The notes under the pieces: model-generated | The model's input: the letters and a program-made list of their open reading frames with translations, nothing else | The model's database searches: none | Told to the model about the DNA's origin: nothing | Shown: positions 42,013 to 50,760 of the stretch, one piece after another | How positions within the stretch are numbered: position 1 is the stretch's first letter | How the letters are laid out: every line of letters starts with the position of its first letter | Source of the DNA: Clostridia bacterium | GTDB lineage: Bacteria > Bacillota > Clostridia > Christensenellales > Aristaeellaceae | Length of the DNA: 64,000 nucleotides | Assembly: GCA_017502305.1 (NCBI GenBank) | Contig: JAFVVG010000041.1 | Coordinates: 1 to 64,000, forward strand | Reading direction: 5' to 3' | Translations under genes and position numbers: made by a program

Positions 42013-43380
42013 TTACTGGCACACAGCCTGCAGCTTTTGGGCGGTCTCTTCCAGCAGACCAAGATCCCACAGCAGGCTGCTGGTCAAATACTTGTCACGA
42101 ATATCGCGGCTGCCCAGCAGGGCGTCCACGGTGTCCTGGTAGGTGAGCTTCAGGTCAGCGGGGGTCATGGGCATACCGCAGGATTTCATCAGCTGCCAGA
42201 TGCTCTCCCGGCTGGGCAGTTCTTCCTTAATAATCTGCTGGATTTCCGGCCACTTCTCCGCAATGATCTCCAGCCGCCTGGCATGCTTGGCGGGATCGTT
42301 CTTGCGCACCTTTTCCTCCAGGGCAATGATCTCCGGGGCGATGTTGCCGAAGATACGCTTGGCCTGCTCCACCCAGGCGTCCAGGGAGAAGTCCGCCATG
42401 GCCTTGCGGGCCTTTTCCACGTCGATGGTATCGGTGGTGAGGATGTTCTCGTAAATCCACAGGGTCAAAAGCGTGCCCACACCCACCTGGATGCCGTGCA
42501 GGTCAGAGGGAATGTTCCCCCGCAGGGCCTGCATCTCCCACAGGTGGGAGAAGTAGTGCTCCAGTCCGCTGGCGGGGCGGCTGATCTCGGCAAAGGCCAT
42601 GGAGATGCCGGAAAGCACCAGGCCCTCCACCACAGCGGCCAGGGCGTCGTCCTCCCGGCTCATCAGGCCGTCGGCATGGGCGACGATCTTCTTCAGGCTG
42701 GCCCGGACCAGGCCGGCGATTTCCTCGCAATAGGGGTCGCCGTACACCAGGTGGCTGATGCGCCATTCGCACACGGAAACATACTTGGCCAGCATATCGC
42801 CCAATCCCGCCTGGAGCATGATGTCCGGCGCGGTTTTGAGGATATCCGTATCGGCGATGATCACCTGGGGGCAGCCGTTGTAGAGGCTCACCTTCACCCG
42901 GTTCTGGATCATGGAGGAAGAGTTGGAGGCGTAGCCGTCCATGCTGGGGGCGGTGCACACCACCATGCTGGGCAGCTTGCAGGCCTTGGCCAGCACCTTG
43001 CAGCAATCGTTGATCACGCCGCTGCCCACCGCCAGCAGCACATCGCAGCTGGGGTCAAAGGCCATGGCCAGGCTGCCCACGGCCCGCTCGTCGGGCTCAA
43101 TGCGCTCGCTGCCGGGCAGCACATAAGCGGTATAGGGAATATTCGCGGCCTTCAGCGCGCCTTCCACCAGGTCGCCGGCGGCCTTCTTCGTGTTGGCGTC
43201 CATGACCACAAAGGGCTTCTTCACCCCGATGGTCTCCATGCCTTCCTTCAGGCAGTTCACGGCACCCTTGCCCACCTTCATATACTTCAGGTCGCAGCCA
43301 TGATGCTTGCCGCAGGAGCAGTCGTGCCCTGCGGGAGAAAGAATTTCCGCCAGGGTCATATCGGAAAAATGCTTGTTCAT
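42013..43380 (-). CDS. araM: sn-glycerol-1-phosphate dehydrogenase
   Basis: NAD(P)-dependent enzyme reducing DHAP to glycerol-1-phosphate, the archaeal-type backbone; bacterial relatives are AraM/EgsA. 455 aa, iron-ADH fold: LLAVGSGVINDCCK (~113-126), TAPSMDGYASNSSSM (~141-155), metal His in SGLEHYFSH (~271-279) and DLHGIQVGVG (~294). About 100 C-terminal residues extend beyond the short archaeal form. ATG 43380 has GGAGG 7 bases upstream. apgM follows 13 bases after the stop. Confidence 0.88.
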   Translation of the reverse strand: MNKHFSDMTLAEILSPAGHDCSCGKHHGCDLKYMKVGKGAVNCLKEGMETIGVKKPFVVMDANTKKAAGDLVEGALKAANIPYTAYVLPGSERIEPDERAVGSLAMAFDPSCDVLLAVGSGVINDCCKVLAKACKLPSMVVCTAPSMDGYASNSSSMIQNRVKVSLYNGCPQVIIADTDILKTAPDIMLQAGLGDMLAKYVSVCEWRISHLVYGDPYCEEIAGLVRASLKKIVAHADGLMSREDDALAAVVEGLVLSGISMAFAEISRPASGLEHYFSHLWEMQALRGNIPSDLHGIQVGVGTLLTLWIYENILTTDTIDVEKARKAMADFSLDAWVEQAKRIFGNIAPEIIALEEKVRKNDPAKHARRLEIIAEKWPEIQQIIKEELPSRESIWQLMKSCGMPMTPADLKLTYQDTVDALLGSRDIRDKYLTSSLLWDLGLLEETAQKLQAVCQ

Positions 43381-43409
43381 CCATACACCTCCAAAGAGTG
43401 TTCCACCAT

Positions 43410-43438
43410 ATTGTACGCTTGCCGGCAAAGGCCGTCAA
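43410..43438 (-). promoter_or_regulatory. sigma-A promoter of araM-apgM
   Basis: TTGACG (43438-43433), 17-base spacer, TACAAT (43415-43410). Confidence 0.7.
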
Positions 43439-43501
43439 GTTTTTTGCTTGCACATTCCCATCGCCGGCAAACGATCTCCGAAAAAACTTTTCCCGCACCC
43501 G

Positions 43502-43530
43502 TTGACAATCCCCTCCGGGTGTGGTATCAT
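43502..43530 (+). promoter_or_regulatory. sigma-A promoter of infC-rpmI-rplT
   Basis: TTGACA (43502-43507), 17-base spacer, TATCAT (43525-43530). Confidence 0.75.
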
Positions 43531-43536
43531 ACCCAT

Positions 43537-43692
43537 GTTTGAAGTAGAGGCTTGCCCGTCTCTCACCTTGCGCGGCTCACGCTGCCGGGTATCATGGCAT
43601 CTTTTCCGCAAGGAAAATGAATGTGTACATGCAGCGACGGGTCGAGCGATCCGTCGCTTTTCATTTTGCGCCGGAGTGTCAAACAGAGATTT
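43537..43692 (+). promoter_or_regulatory. infC operon leader with attenuator (L20-leader-like)
   Basis: About 160 nt of leader. CCTTGCG and GG (from 43566) can pair with CC and GCAAGG (to 43615). A terminator hairpin AGCGACGG (43633-43640) with CCGTCGCT (43651-43658) is followed by TTTTCATTTT, before infC starts. In Bacillus this operon is controlled by L20 binding such a leader, and the arrangement here fits; the binding site itself I cannot verify. Confidence 0.65.
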
Positions 43693-43700
43693 GGAGGTGT

Positions 43701-44285
43701 ATGGTTATCGCAATCGATCTGATGATCAACGAGGAGATCCGGGACCGCGAAGTCCGCGTGATCGACGAGAACGGTGAACAGCTTGGCGTTATGCCCACGC
43801 AGCAGGCCATCGCGCTGGCTGAGGAACGCGGCCTGGACCTGGCCAAGATCCAGCCCACTGCCAAGCCCCCTGTGTGCAAGCTGCTGGACTATGACAAGTA
43901 CCGCTACGAGCAGTCCAAGCGCGAGCGTGAAAACCGTAAGAATCAGCGGGTCGTGTCCATCAAGGAGGTTCAGCTCTCCGCCACCATCGAGGAGAACGAC
44001 GTTCTCACCAAGGCGAAGATGGCTACCAAGTTCCTTCAGGATGGCGACAAGGTCAAGGTTTCCATCCGCTTCCGCGGCCGTCAGATTACCCACAGCGAGA
44101 TCGGCATGAAGGTCATGCAGGATTTTGCCAAGCGGTGCGAGGACGTCAGCACGGTGGAACGCCGCCCGCTGATGGATGGCCGTCACATGATCATGATCCT
44201 GGCTCCCAAGGCCGCCAAGGCTTCCTTCGCGGAAAAGAAGGCTGCCCGGGAGAAGGCCGCTTCCAAAGAAGCTACGCAGGATTAA
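43701..44285 (+). CDS. infC: translation initiation factor IF-3
   Basis: 194 aa. Prevents premature subunit joining and checks the start codon. Conserved N-terminus LMINEEIRDREVRVIDENGEQLG (residues ~7-29) and C-terminal domain from ~85. ATG 43701 is only 3 bases from GGAGG (43693-43697), too close; an in-frame ATC at 43707 is 9 bases away. IF-3 genes commonly use AUU or AUC starts for self-regulation, so 43707 may be the true start. Confidence 0.93.
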   Translation: MVIAIDLMINEEIRDREVRVIDENGEQLGVMPTQQAIALAEERGLDLAKIQPTAKPPVCKLLDYDKYRYEQSKRERENRKNQRVVSIKEVQLSATIEENDVLTKAKMATKFLQDGDKVKVSIRFRGRQITHSEIGMKVMQDFAKRCEDVSTVERRPLMDGRHMIMILAPKAAKASFAEKKAAREKAASKEATQD

Positions 44286-44317
44286 CCCCCCAGTAAACAG
44301 CAAAGGAGGACCATTCC

Positions 44318-44518
44318 ATGCCTAAGCAAAAGAGCCACCGTGGTGCTGCCAAGCGCTTCTCTTTCACCAAGAGCGGTATCGTGAAGCATAAGCAGATGAA
44401 CGCCAACCATCAGGTTCGCCTGAAGACCACCAAGCGCACCCGTCACCTGCGGGCCGCCGGCATCGTGGACAACGCCGCTGAAGCGCGCACCATCCACAAG
44501 CTGCTGCCCTACAAATAA
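44318..44518 (+). CDS. rpmI: 50S ribosomal protein L35
   Basis: 66 aa, begins MPKQKSHRGAAKRFSFTKSG, the standard L35 N-terminus; ribosome site AAAGGAGG upstream. Middle gene of infC-rpmI-rplT. Confidence 0.96.
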   Translation: MPKQKSHRGAAKRFSFTKSGIVKHKQMNANHQVRLKTTKRTRHLRAAGIVDNAAEARTIHKLLPYK

Positions 44519-44547
44519 GCCAATAGCTGGCAAGGAGGTTTCATTCA

Positions 44548-44895
44548 ATGGCACGCATTAAGAGAGCTGTGAACGCTCATAAGAAACGCCGCAAGATTAT
44601 GAAGCTGGCGAAGGGCTACTGGGGCGCTAAGTCCAAGCAGTACCGCGCCGCTTCCGAACAGGTCGCCCGCTCCCTGCGTTACGCTTACACCGGCCGTAAG
44701 CTGCGCAAGCGCGATTTCCGCCGCCTGTGGATCACCCGTATCAACGCCGCCGCTCGCCTGAACGGCATGAGCTACTCCACCTTTATCAACGGCCTGAAGA
44801 AGCAGAACATCGAGGTCAACCGCAAGATGCTGGCCGACCTGGCTGTCAACGACGCCGCTGCTTTCGCCAAGCTGGTGGAGATTGCCAAGGCCTGA
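44548..44895 (+). CDS. rplT: 50S ribosomal protein L20
   Basis: 115 aa with the full L20 signature ([35 protein letters not shown]). Binds 23S rRNA early in assembly and in Firmicutes also represses its own operon through the leader. AAGGAGG upstream. Confidence 0.97.
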   Translation: MARIKRAVNAHKKRRKIMKLAKGYWGAKSKQYRAASEQVARSLRYAYTGRKLRKRDFRRLWITRINAAARLNGMSYSTFINGLKKQNIEVNRKMLADLAVNDAAAFAKLVEIAKA

Positions 44896-44906
44896 GCTTA
44901 CGCTTC

Positions 44907-44940
44907 AAAAAAAGTGACTTCTGAAGAAGTCACTTTTTTT
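44907..44940 (+). terminator. terminator of infC-rpmI-rplT
   Basis: AGTGACTTC and GAAGTCACT arms with a 3-4-base loop, followed by eight T; A-run on the other side. Confidence 0.9.
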
Positions 44941-45034
44941 GTTTGCCTGCATTCCTTTGCCGCATCTTTGCTGTCCTTCCCTTTCTCATCCGCTTTCCCT
45001 ATAAAAACATCCAATTTCTATCCCATTTTCGCCC

Positions 45035-45063
45035 TTCACACTTTTTCCAAGCTGTGGTATACT
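45035..45063 (+). promoter_or_regulatory. sigma-A promoter of mtrB-pfkA-oadB
   Basis: TTCACA (45035-45040), 17-base spacer, TATACT (45058-45063). Confidence 0.65.
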
Positions 45064-45094
45064 ATAAGTTAGCATGGCAAAGGAGGCGCAGGCA

Positions 45095-45340
45095 ATGACG
45101 GACTATCGGCCCGAGGATCCCGCTACCGGTGATTTCATTGTGGTGAAAGCCCTGGAAAACGGCGTGAACCTCATCGGCATGACCCGCGGCAAGGATACCC
45201 GGCTCCTCCATACCGAGAAGCTGGATGCGGGCGAGGTCATCATTGCCCAGTTCACCCAGAACACCTCCGCCATGAAGATCCGCGGCAAGGCTGAAATTCA
45301 GACCCGCCACGGCACCATGATCTCTGGTACTGATGAATAA
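45095..45340 (+). CDS. mtrB: TRAP, tryptophan RNA-binding attenuation protein
   Basis: 81 aa, closely similar to Bacillus TRAP, the 11-mer ring that binds tryptophan and then wraps (G/U)AG repeats in trp leaders. Conserved: [19 protein letters not shown], containing the RNA-contact Lys equal to Lys37; [14 protein letters not shown], containing the equivalents of Lys56 and Arg58; and the Thr residues near the tryptophan pocket. ATG 45095 has AAAGGAGG 7 bases upstream; ATG 45074 lacks a site. pfkA starts 29 bases later. No trp genes lie in the window. Confidence 0.92.
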   Translation: MTDYRPEDPATGDFIVVKALENGVNLIGMTRGKDTRLLHTEKLDAGEVIIAQFTQNTSAMKIRGKAEIQTRHGTMISGTDE

Positions 45341-45369
45341 GCATTAACAAGAAAAAGGAGCGATTTATC

Positions 45370-46431
45370 ATGCGTAAGATCGGCGTACTGACCTCCGGCG
45401 GCGACGCGCCGGGCATGAACGCGGCGATCATGTCCATTGCCAAGAGCGCCTCCCGCTACGGCATGCCCCTGGTGGGCATCAAGCGCGGCTACAACGGCCT
45501 CCTGCGCAAGTCCACCAGCATCAAGGAGGACCTGCAGGAGCTGGTTCTGGATACGGTCCTGGACATCGCCGACCGTCCCGGCACTTACCTGCGTACCGCC
45601 CGCTGCGACGAGTTCCGCGATCCCGCCTGGCGTGAAGTGGCTGTAAAAACCCTCCACGACATGGAGATCGACGGCCTGGTCATCATCGGCGGCGACGGTT
45701 CCTTCCAGGGCGCCATGCGTCTGTGCGAGCTGGGCATCCCCTGCATCGGCATTCCCGGCACCATCGATAACGACCTGGCCTATACCGAAATGACCCTGGG
45801 CTACGAGACCGCAGTGCAGGTCTGCACCGAGGCCATCCGCTCCATCCGCGCCACCAGCCGCTCCCACGACCGTCCCCACGTGGTGGAGTGCATGGGCCGT
45901 CACTGCGGCGATATCGCCCTGAAGGCCGCCTGCGCCACCGGCTCTGAGATCGTGGTCGTGCCCGAGGTGCCGTGGACCGTGGAAGAAGTGGCCGCCCGGC
46001 TGAACAAGCAGATCGCCAAGGGCAACACCCGCGCCACCATCGTGCTGGCCGAGGGCTGCTGGGATTCCCTGGCCGAGCCCTTCGATATGTATGGCTTCCT
46101 GACCAGCCACGGCAAGCAGTGCTTTGAGGGCGAGGGCTGGAGCGCCAACCGCTTCGCCTCCGTGATGAAGCGCCTGTGCGGCAACATTGAGGTCCGCTCC
46201 ACCGTGGTGGGCTACACCCAGCGCGGCGCCTACCCCGTAGCCAAAGACAGCGCCTTTGCCTTCGAGGCCGGCAACGTGGCCGTGAAGCTCCTGCACGAGG
46301 GCATCAGCAACCAGGTTATCGGCGTGCGCCAGGGCCGCGTGTTCCACATGCCCATTGAGGAAGCGCTCAAAACTCCCCACACCTTCCGCCACGACCTATA
46401 TAACCTGGTGAACGACATCGACCAGCATTAA
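45370..46431 (+). CDS. pfkA: 6-phosphofructokinase
   Basis: Phosphorylates fructose-6-phosphate, the control step of glycolysis. 353 aa, a little longer than Bacillus PfkA. GVLTSGGDAPGMNAA (5-19), GGDGSFQGA (~107), catalytic PGTIDND (~134-140), MGRHCGDIAL (~176). Gly after GGD (GGDGS) points to ATP rather than pyrophosphate as donor. Lies between TRAP and the sodium-pump subunit, with no terminator. Confidence 0.92.
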   Translation: MRKIGVLTSGGDAPGMNAAIMSIAKSASRYGMPLVGIKRGYNGLLRKSTSIKEDLQELVLDTVLDIADRPGTYLRTARCDEFRDPAWREVAVKTLHDMEIDGLVIIGGDGSFQGAMRLCELGIPCIGIPGTIDNDLAYTEMTLGYETAVQVCTEAIRSIRATSRSHDRPHVVECMGRHCGDIALKAACATGSEIVVVPEVPWTVEEVAARLNKQIAKGNTRATIVLAEGCWDSLAEPFDMYGFLTSHGKQCFEGEGWSANRFASVMKRLCGNIEVRSTVVGYTQRGAYPVAKDSAFAFEAGNVAVKLLHEGISNQVIGVRQGRVFHMPIEEALKTPHTFRHDLYNLVNDIDQH

Positions 46432-46466
46432 CATTCGCCATCACGCATTGAGAAAGGAAAACCATC

Positions 46467-47678
46467 ATGCAACAGATCTTCGCTGAACTCTTCTCCGGCG
46501 TGGTTGACATGTTCTCTATCGCCGGCCTGAAGTGCCTGGTGATGTTCGTTATCGCCGGTGTGCTGATTTACCTGGCCATCAAGAAGGACTACGAACCCAC
46601 CCTGCTGCTGCCCATCGGCTTCGGCTGCATCCTGGCCAACCTGCCCGGTGCCATCGACGCTGTGACCGGCGCCAAGGTTCCTGCTGTGCTGGGCGAGAGC
46701 GGCTTCCTGAGCCTTTTGTTCAACGCCGGTATCGCCAACGAGCTCTTCCCGGTGCTGATCTTCATCGCCGTGGGCGCCATGATCGACTTCTCTCCCCTGC
46801 TGAAGGATCCTTCCATGATCTTCTTCGGCGCCGCGGCCCAGTTCGGCATTTTCGCCACGTTCCTGCTCTCTCTGGTGCTGCTGCCCATCATTCCCGGCCT
46901 GGTGGCCGAGGGTGATTCCGACATGGTAATGAAGCTGGCCTCCGCCATCGGCATCATCGGCGCGGCCGACGGCCCCACCACCCTGTATGTGGCCAACCAC
47001 TTCCAGCTGAAGGACTACATGGGCCCCATCTCCGTGGCCGCTTACAGCTACATGGCTCTGGTGCCCGTGATCCAGCCCCCGGTCATCAAGGCCCTGACTA
47101 CCCGTAAGGAACGCATGATCCGCATGGATTATCAGGAAGAGCGCTGCTCCAAGACCACGCTGATCCTCTTCCCCATCATCGTGACCGTGGTTGCCGGCAT
47201 CATCGTGCCCATGTCCGCTCCCCTGGTCGGCAGCCTGATGTTCGGCAACCTGATCCGCGAGTGCGGCGTGCTGGAGCGCCTGAGCAAGACTGCTCAGAAC
47301 GAGCTGGCCAACCTGGTGACCATCGTGCTGGGCATCACTGTGGGCGGCACCATGGTGGCGGATAAGTTCCTGCATCCCACCACCGCCCTGATCCTGATCC
47401 TGGGCCTGTTCGCCTTCGTGTTCGACACCGCTGGCGGCGTACTCTTTGCCAAGTTCCTGAACCTCTTCCGCAAGAAGAAGATCAACCCCATGATCGGCGC
47501 TGCCGGTATCTCCGCGTTCCCCATGTCTTCCCGCGTCATCGCCAAGATGGCCCTGAAGGAGGACCCCAGCAACTTCATCCTGATGCAGTCCACCTCCGCC
47601 AACGTCTCTGGCCAGCTGGGCTCCATCGTGGCCGGCGGCATGGTGATCACCCTGGTGTCCATGCTGCTGGGCGGCTGA
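46467..47678 (+). CDS. oadB: sodium-translocating decarboxylase beta subunit
   Basis: 403-aa membrane protein of the OadB/MmdB/GcdB family that couples decarboxylation of a biotin-bound carboxyl group to sodium export. About nine helices; the essential Asp region is GIIGAADGPTTLYVANHF (~167-184), and the late IGAAGISAFPMSSRV (~342-356) is conserved. The alpha and biotin-carrier subunits are not in the window, so the acid decarboxylated is unknown. Confidence 0.88.
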   Translation: MQQIFAELFSGVVDMFSIAGLKCLVMFVIAGVLIYLAIKKDYEPTLLLPIGFGCILANLPGAIDAVTGAKVPAVLGESGFLSLLFNAGIANELFPVLIFIAVGAMIDFSPLLKDPSMIFFGAAAQFGIFATFLLSLVLLPIIPGLVAEGDSDMVMKLASAIGIIGAADGPTTLYVANHFQLKDYMGPISVAAYSYMALVPVIQPPVIKALTTRKERMIRMDYQEERCSKTTLILFPIIVTVVAGIIVPMSAPLVGSLMFGNLIRECGVLERLSKTAQNELANLVTIVLGITVGGTMVADKFLHPTTALILILGLFAFVFDTAGGVLFAKFLNLFRKKKINPMIGAAGISAFPMSSRVIAKMALKEDPSNFILMQSTSANVSGQLGSIVAGGMVITLVSMLLGG

Positions 47679-47698
47679 TGTGGAAAGGAGTTATTGAC

Positions 47699-47935
47699 AT
47701 GAAAAATCTGATCGCATCTCTCCTGCCCCTGTTTATGAGCGCCTCCGCTCTGGCCGAGGACATCGGTATCATCGGTTCTGCCGACGGCCCCACCGCCGTT
47801 CTGGTTGCCGAAACCGCCAAGCCCAGCCTGCTGACCAACGGCCTGATCGTTACCGCCGGCGGCCTGTGCGGCGTGTTCCTGGTGCTGATCCTGTTCTTCT
47901 TCACCATCAAGCTGATGCAGAAGATCCTCAAGTAA
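47699..47935 (+). CDS. small membrane partner of the decarboxylase pump
   Basis: 78 aa: signal-like start (1-19), a loop with DIGIIGSADGPTAVLVA (~21-37), and one membrane helix (~48-70). It lies 20 bases after oadB with AAAGGAG upstream, the place of the gamma subunit, but its loop copies the GIIGAADGPT motif of OadB rather than the usual gamma tail. A gamma-like assembly subunit is the best guess. Confidence 0.7.
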   Translation: MKNLIASLLPLFMSASALAEDIGIIGSADGPTAVLVAETAKPSLLTNGLIVTAGGLCGVFLVLILFFFTIKLMQKILK

Positions 47936-47947
47936 TTCGTTTTCCTG

Positions 47948-47974
47948 CCGGCTCCCCAGTGGAGCCGGTTTTTT
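47948..47974 (+). terminator. terminator of mtrB-pfkA-oadB operon
   Basis: CCGGCTCC (47948-47955) with GGAGCCGG (47961-47968), then six T. Confidence 0.9.
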
Positions 47975-47981
47975 GTATGCT

Positions 47982-48008
47982 AAAAGCCGTCGGAAGACCG
48001 GCGGCTTG
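47982..48008 (-). terminator. terminator of the TPR gene
   Basis: AAGCCG and CGGCTT outer arms with an inner stem, T-run on the minus strand. Confidence 0.7.
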
Positions 48009-48012
48009 ACAT

Positions 48013-48816
48013 TTACGCAAGGTTGATATAGTGGTTGATGGCTGCCCGCAGCGCTTCTTCCTGCTGACCGTACCGGACGGCTTTTTGGAAAAACTCTTTT
48101 TGCAGCTCATCATCGTGTTTCACCGCAGCAACGATGGCCAGAACCGTCCACGCCTGATACTGCTCCGGGTTGATCTCCACCGCGCTCATCGCCGCATCAG
48201 CCGCAAGGTCATACTCGCCAATCTGCAAAAGCAGATTCGCGAAATTGTTGTGAGCAAGAGCGTTATTCTCATCCATTTCAATGGCTTTCGCATAGGCTTT
48301 TGCCGCCGCGCCTCCATCTCCGGCAGCGGCATAGCGTGCGCCCAGGTTGGAATACAGCAAACTGGACACAGCGCCCTTCTGAATCGCCTCCTGGTAGGTT
48401 GCGATTGCGGCTTCATTCAACCCCAGGCCTGTCTGGCACAGGGCCGTGAACAACCACACCGCATAGATTTCATCCCGGGTGCGCGCATCCATTTTGAGAC
48501 TCTCAAGCATCTTCATCGCAGCAGCATATTTGCCCTCATCATATAGCCGGATCGCACCAAGCAGGTTTTCCCGTTTCTTCAGATCAATGCTGAAGGCGTC
48601 TCCCAATTCCTTGCCATAGGCCGCGGCATACTGCTTCACACTCATCCGCCTGGGCATGGTTTTTGCCATCACACTCAGGCCAGAAAACAAAAGCAGAATG
48701 GTTCGCACCAGATTATCTGTGGGCTTGTCACCATTGACCACAATGCCATATACATACAAACCAACTCCGACAATAACCAACAATACGCTGATCAGACGGA
48801 TGATTTTTATCTTCAT
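48013..48816 (-). CDS. membrane-anchored TPR protein
   Basis: 267 aa: two N-terminal membrane helices (~7-27 and ~38-52), then about four tetratricopeptide repeats (~95-250; for example YSNLGARYAAAGDGGAAAKAYAKAIE). Likely a scaffold on the cytosolic face; partners unknown. Gene stands alone with its own terminator. Slightly lower GC than neighbours. Confidence 0.7.
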   Translation of the reverse strand: MKIKIIRLISVLLVIVGVGLYVYGIVVNGDKPTDNLVRTILLLFSGLSVMAKTMPRRMSVKQYAAAYGKELGDAFSIDLKKRENLLGAIRLYDEGKYAAAMKMLESLKMDARTRDEIYAVWLFTALCQTGLGLNEAAIATYQEAIQKGAVSSLLYSNLGARYAAAGDGGAAAKAYAKAIEMDENNALAHNNFANLLLQIGEYDLAADAAMSAVEINPEQYQAWTVLAIVAAVKHDDELQKEFFQKAVRYGQQEEALRAAINHYINLA

Positions 48817-49011
48817 TTTTTTCGATTCACCCTCTCTGCTGTTGTTTTAAAAGTATATCACCTCATCAGCTCTTTTTCAAGCTTGTTCGCCTCTGCCCCG
48901 CCTGTGAAAAAACAAACAATCCTGCACCCTTTTCTTTCTATCCAAAATGATGTATGATATAAATAGGGTATTGTGCCCTCTTGCATTACTATAACCGGGA
49001 GGTTACCATAG

Positions 49012-50760
49012 ATGACTGCTCAGCGTAAAACCAAGATCGTCTGCACCATGGGCCCCAACCTGTTTGAGAAGGACCTGGTCAAGCCCCTGATGCTGGCAGG
49101 CATGGACGTTGCCCGTTTCAACTTCTCCCACGATATTCACGAAAACCACCTCAAGCGCTACAACGAGGTCTGCCGCCTGCGTGAGGAGCTGGGCCTGCCC
49201 ATTGCCACTATGCTGGATACCAAGGGCCCGGAAATCCGCATCGGCACCTTTGCCAATAAGCGCATCCAGCTCCAGCCCGGCCAGCTCTTCACCCTCACCA
49301 CCGAGGACATCGAAGGCGACGAGGAGCGCGTCTCCGTGACCTACAAGGACCTGCCCAAGGACGTGCAGCCTGGCAGCCGCATCCTCATTGATGACGGCCT
49401 GGTAGGCATGACGGTGGAGCGCGTTACCGATACGGAGGTCTGCTGCAAGGTGCTCAACGCCGGCGTTATTTCCGACCGCAAGGGCGTGAACATCCCCGGC
49501 GCCCACCTGTCCATGCCTTTCATCAGCCAGAAGGACCGGGAGGACATCCTTTTCGCCATCGAGCACGGCTTCGAATTCATTGCCGCCTCCTTCACCCGCT
49601 CCGCCGAGGACATCATGCAGATCCGCCACATCATGGCCGAAAAGAACTGCGACTCCATCGCCATCATCGCCAAAATCGAGAACATGGAGGGTGTGGAGAA
49701 CCTGGAGGAGATCCTCCGCGTGGCCGACGGCATCATGGTGGCCCGCGGCGACATGGGCGTGGAGATCCCCTTTGAGGATGTGCCCGGCCTGCAGAAGCGC
49801 ATCATCAAGGATTGCGTCCGTGCCGGCAAGCCCGTTATCACCGCCACCCAGATGCTGGACTCCATGATGAAGAACCCCCGTCCCACCCGTGCCGAGGCCA
49901 CCGACGTTGCCAACGCCATCTACGACGGCACCTCCGCCATCATGCTCTCCGGCGAAACCGCAGCCGGCGCCTATCCCATTGAGGCCGTGGAAACCATGGC
50001 CCGTATCGCTCTGAAGACGGAGGCGGACATCAACTATGTTTCCCGTTTCGCCACCGGCAACTTCAACGCCAAGTCCGACATCACCGCCGCCATCAGCCAT
50101 GCCACCGTGACCTCCGCCCATGACCTGAAGGCCAGCGCCATCATCACCGTGACCAAGGGCGGCGGCACTGCCCGCATGATCTCCCGCTACCGCCCGGACT
50201 GCCCCATCATCTCCTGCACCACCAACGATACGGTCTACCGTCAGCTGAACCTCTCCTGGGGCGTCACCCCCCTGCTTATCAACGAGGAAAACAGCACCGA
50301 CGCTCTTTTCGACCACGCTGTGGAAGCCGCCGTGCGCACCAAGATGATCCAGGACGGCGAGCTGGTGGTGCTCACCGCCGGCGTACCCCTGGGCATTTCC
50401 GGCACCACCAACCTGATGAAGGTCCACGTGGTGGGCCATATGCTGGTCCGCGGCACCGGCGTATGCGGCGGCCGCATCACCGCCCCCCTGCGTGTGGTTG
50501 CCGATCCCGCCGAGGCCGCTGAGGACTTCCAGACGGGCATGATCCTCGTCACCAAGCAAACCAACCGCGCCATGCTGCCCCTGGTGCGCAAGGCCTCCGG
50601 CCTGATCCTGGAGGACAATGACCCCGAGGGCCACGGCGTCATCGCCGGCATGAGCCTGGACATCCCCGTGATCATCGGCGCCGCCAACGCCATGTCCATC
50701 CTCAAGTCCGGCGCCGTCGTCACCATCGACGCCCAGAAGGGCTCCGTAAGCTGCAACTAA
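49012..50760 (+). CDS. pyk: pyruvate kinase
   Basis: Converts PEP and ADP to pyruvate and ATP. 582 aa: barrel with MLDTKGPEIRIGT (~63-75), IIAKIENMEGVEN (~219-231), MVARGDMGVEIP (~243-254), TATQMLDSM (~281-289); then an extra C-terminal domain (~480-582, the PEP-utilizer His-domain fold, HGVIAGMSLDIPVIIGA) typical of many Firmicute enzymes. Ribosome site GGGAGG upstream. Array IV follows directly. Confidence 0.95.
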   Translation: MTAQRKTKIVCTMGPNLFEKDLVKPLMLAGMDVARFNFSHDIHENHLKRYNEVCRLREELGLPIATMLDTKGPEIRIGTFANKRIQLQPGQLFTLTTEDIEGDEERVSVTYKDLPKDVQPGSRILIDDGLVGMTVERVTDTEVCCKVLNAGVISDRKGVNIPGAHLSMPFISQKDREDILFAIEHGFEFIAASFTRSAEDIMQIRHIMAEKNCDSIAIIAKIENMEGVENLEEILRVADGIMVARGDMGVEIPFEDVPGLQKRIIKDCVRAGKPVITATQMLDSMMKNPRPTRAEATDVANAIYDGTSAIMLSGETAAGAYPIEAVETMARIALKTEADINYVSRFATGNFNAKSDITAAISHATVTSAHDLKASAIITVTKGGGTARMISRYRPDCPIISCTTNDTVYRQLNLSWGVTPLLINEENSTDALFDHAVEAAVRTKMIQDGELVVLTAGVPLGISGTTNLMKVHVVGHMLVRGTGVCGGRITAPLRVVADPAEAAEDFQTGMILVTKQTNRAMLPLVRKASGLILEDNDPEGHGVIAGMSLDIPVIIGAANAMSILKSGAVVTIDAQKGSVSCN

